This document shows, piece by piece, positions 58,568 through 59,113 of a stretch of DNA of 59,113 nt (its first letter is position 1; each line of letters opens with the position of its first letter). Under the pieces are notes generated by a model that did no database searches, had not been told where the DNA came from, and saw only the letters and a list, made by a program, of their open reading frames with translations. Made by a program: the position numbers and the translations under genes. Source of the stretch: a virus; IMG/VR virus record IMGVR_UViG_3300017971_000314, positions 1 through 59,113 of that record; one strand, written 5' to 3'.

Positions 58568-58571
58568 GTCT
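58532..58571 (+). repeat. Inverted repeat at the end of the last gene
   Basis: AGACTTAAG (58532-58540) and CTTAAGTCT (58563-58571) form a 9-bp stem with a 22-nt loop across the stop codon of the 58328 gene. It may be a terminator or an early element of the repeat region that follows. No T-run. Confidence 0.4.
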
Positions 58572-58990
58572 CAACCTTCGCTGAAGTGAGAAATAAGAAG
58601 CGAAGCCGGTTTCCAACATTCAACTTCCAAGGTTCAACTTTGGAATAGCGAGAAACAATAGAGCGAGTTGGACTTGCAAGAGAGCCAATCTAAGTTTTCA
58701 ACTTCAATTCAACTTGAATCAATACTTCGACGACTTGAATCAAGAGAAGTGCGGAGTTGAATCAATGTTGGAAGTTGGAGGTGATTCTAAGAAGCCAAGG
58801 TCGAACCTAAGAAGGTTGGCTTTTGGCCTTCGGCGGTTTCAACTTAGGAGGTGGAGCGAACCAACATAAGGCAGGCTCACCAAACCAAGCCTCCGGCCTT
58901 CCAACCTAAGTCTTGGCTGACCGACGTCCGGCCTACCGGAGTTAGGTTGGAAGGCCGACGTAAGGCTTAGGAAGGCCTTCTTAAGGACGT
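58568..58990 (+). repeat. Non-coding repeat-rich segment
   Basis: No gene. It is built from short recurring words: five copies of TTCAACTT, three of TTGAATCAA, several of CCAACCTAAG/CTTAGG-like and GGCCTTCC, and the block GACGTCCGGCCTACCGG at 58923 and again at 58986, where it leads into the terminal array. It could be an origin, a terminal or packaging region, or a product of assembly at a repetitive end. Confidence 0.6.
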
Positions 58991-58992
58991 CC

Positions 58993-59113
58993 GGCCTACC
59001 GGCCTACCGGCCTACCGGCCTACCGGCCTACCGGCCTACCGGCCTACCGGCCTACCGGCCTACCGGCCTACCGGCCTACCGGCCTACCGGCCTACCGGCC
59101 TACCGGCCTACCG
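58993..59113 (+). repeat. 8-bp tandem array GGCCTACC at the contig end
   Basis: GGCCTACC is repeated about 15 times without variation from 58993 to the last base, so the array runs off the window. A single diverged unit occurs at 58930-58937. Perfect identity at the very end suggests either a true terminal or replication-linked repeat or an assembly collapse/extension artefact. Confidence 0.9.

Noticed and set aside
58993-59113. CRISPR array
   Set aside because: Units are 8 bp with no spacers and perfect identity; this is a simple tandem repeat.

Overview
This window looks like most of the genome of a tailed double-stranded DNA phage, probably a siphovirus. Every gene I can support is on the + strand. 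Genes are tightly packed with short ATGA/TGATG overlaps and frequent GTG starts, and arginine is often AGG. Recognisable parts are both terminase subunits, a portal, a DUF5309/SU10-type capsid protein, head-tail connectors, a tail tube protein, tail chaperones with a -1 frameshift, a tape measure protein, a lysis region and a replication module. Two lipoprotein signal peptides, one of them an o-spanin-like protein, point to a Gram-negative host; the host itself cannot be named. The left edge cuts a gene and the right edge lies inside an 8-bp tandem repeat, so the contig is open at both ends.

Layout. (1) 1-6761: small, mostly unknown genes, several with zinc ribbons, plus a tRNA-like remnant, a lipoprotein tyrosine phosphatase and a pair of arginine-rich paralogues. 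(2) 6837-6942: a strong hairpin followed by a good sigma70-type promoter, which I read as the boundary to the late operon. (3) 6983-35459: packaging and head genes (terminases, portal, scaffold candidate, capsid, decoration or fibre proteins, connectors, minor head protein) interleaved with a large set of accessory genes. (4) 35479-38562: a three-domain glycosyltransferase-methyltransferase-glycosyltransferase. (5) 38543-46945: tail genes. (6) 46942-49944: Cys-rich proteins, a second glycosyltransferase and a radical SAM/SPASM peptide maturase. (7) 49944-50768: holin-like protein, overlapping spanin-like genes and a hairpin. (8) 50848-58567: QueE, SF2 helicase, sigma factor, Dam-type methylase, DnaB-like helicase, CHC2/TOPRIM primase and a ribbon-helix-helix protein. 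(9) 58568-59113: non-coding repeats.

The most striking feature is a shared N-terminal peptide, consensus L-(S/T)-(K/R)-x-Q-L-A-(A/Y/F)-(I/L/M)-F-A. It starts at least eleven otherwise unrelated proteins between 14511 and 35459. Its partners include two PI3/4-kinase/HipA-like kinases, a nucleotidyltransferase-like protein, two HExxH metallopeptidases, an ADP-ribosyltransferase-like protein and several small, very basic proteins. All lie inside the head gene cluster. I infer that the peptide is a capsid-targeting tag that loads a set of host-directed effectors and basic internal proteins into the head for injection, by analogy with T4 Alt and the T4 internal proteins but with a different tag.

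A second candidate system is virion modification. The trimodular enzyme, the second glycosyltransferase and the radical SAM/SPASM enzyme all sit among tail genes. Two genes before the maturase-glycosyltransferase pair, a tail protein ends in about 30 cysteines and could be its substrate. No DNA polymerase, integrase or endolysin was recognised here.
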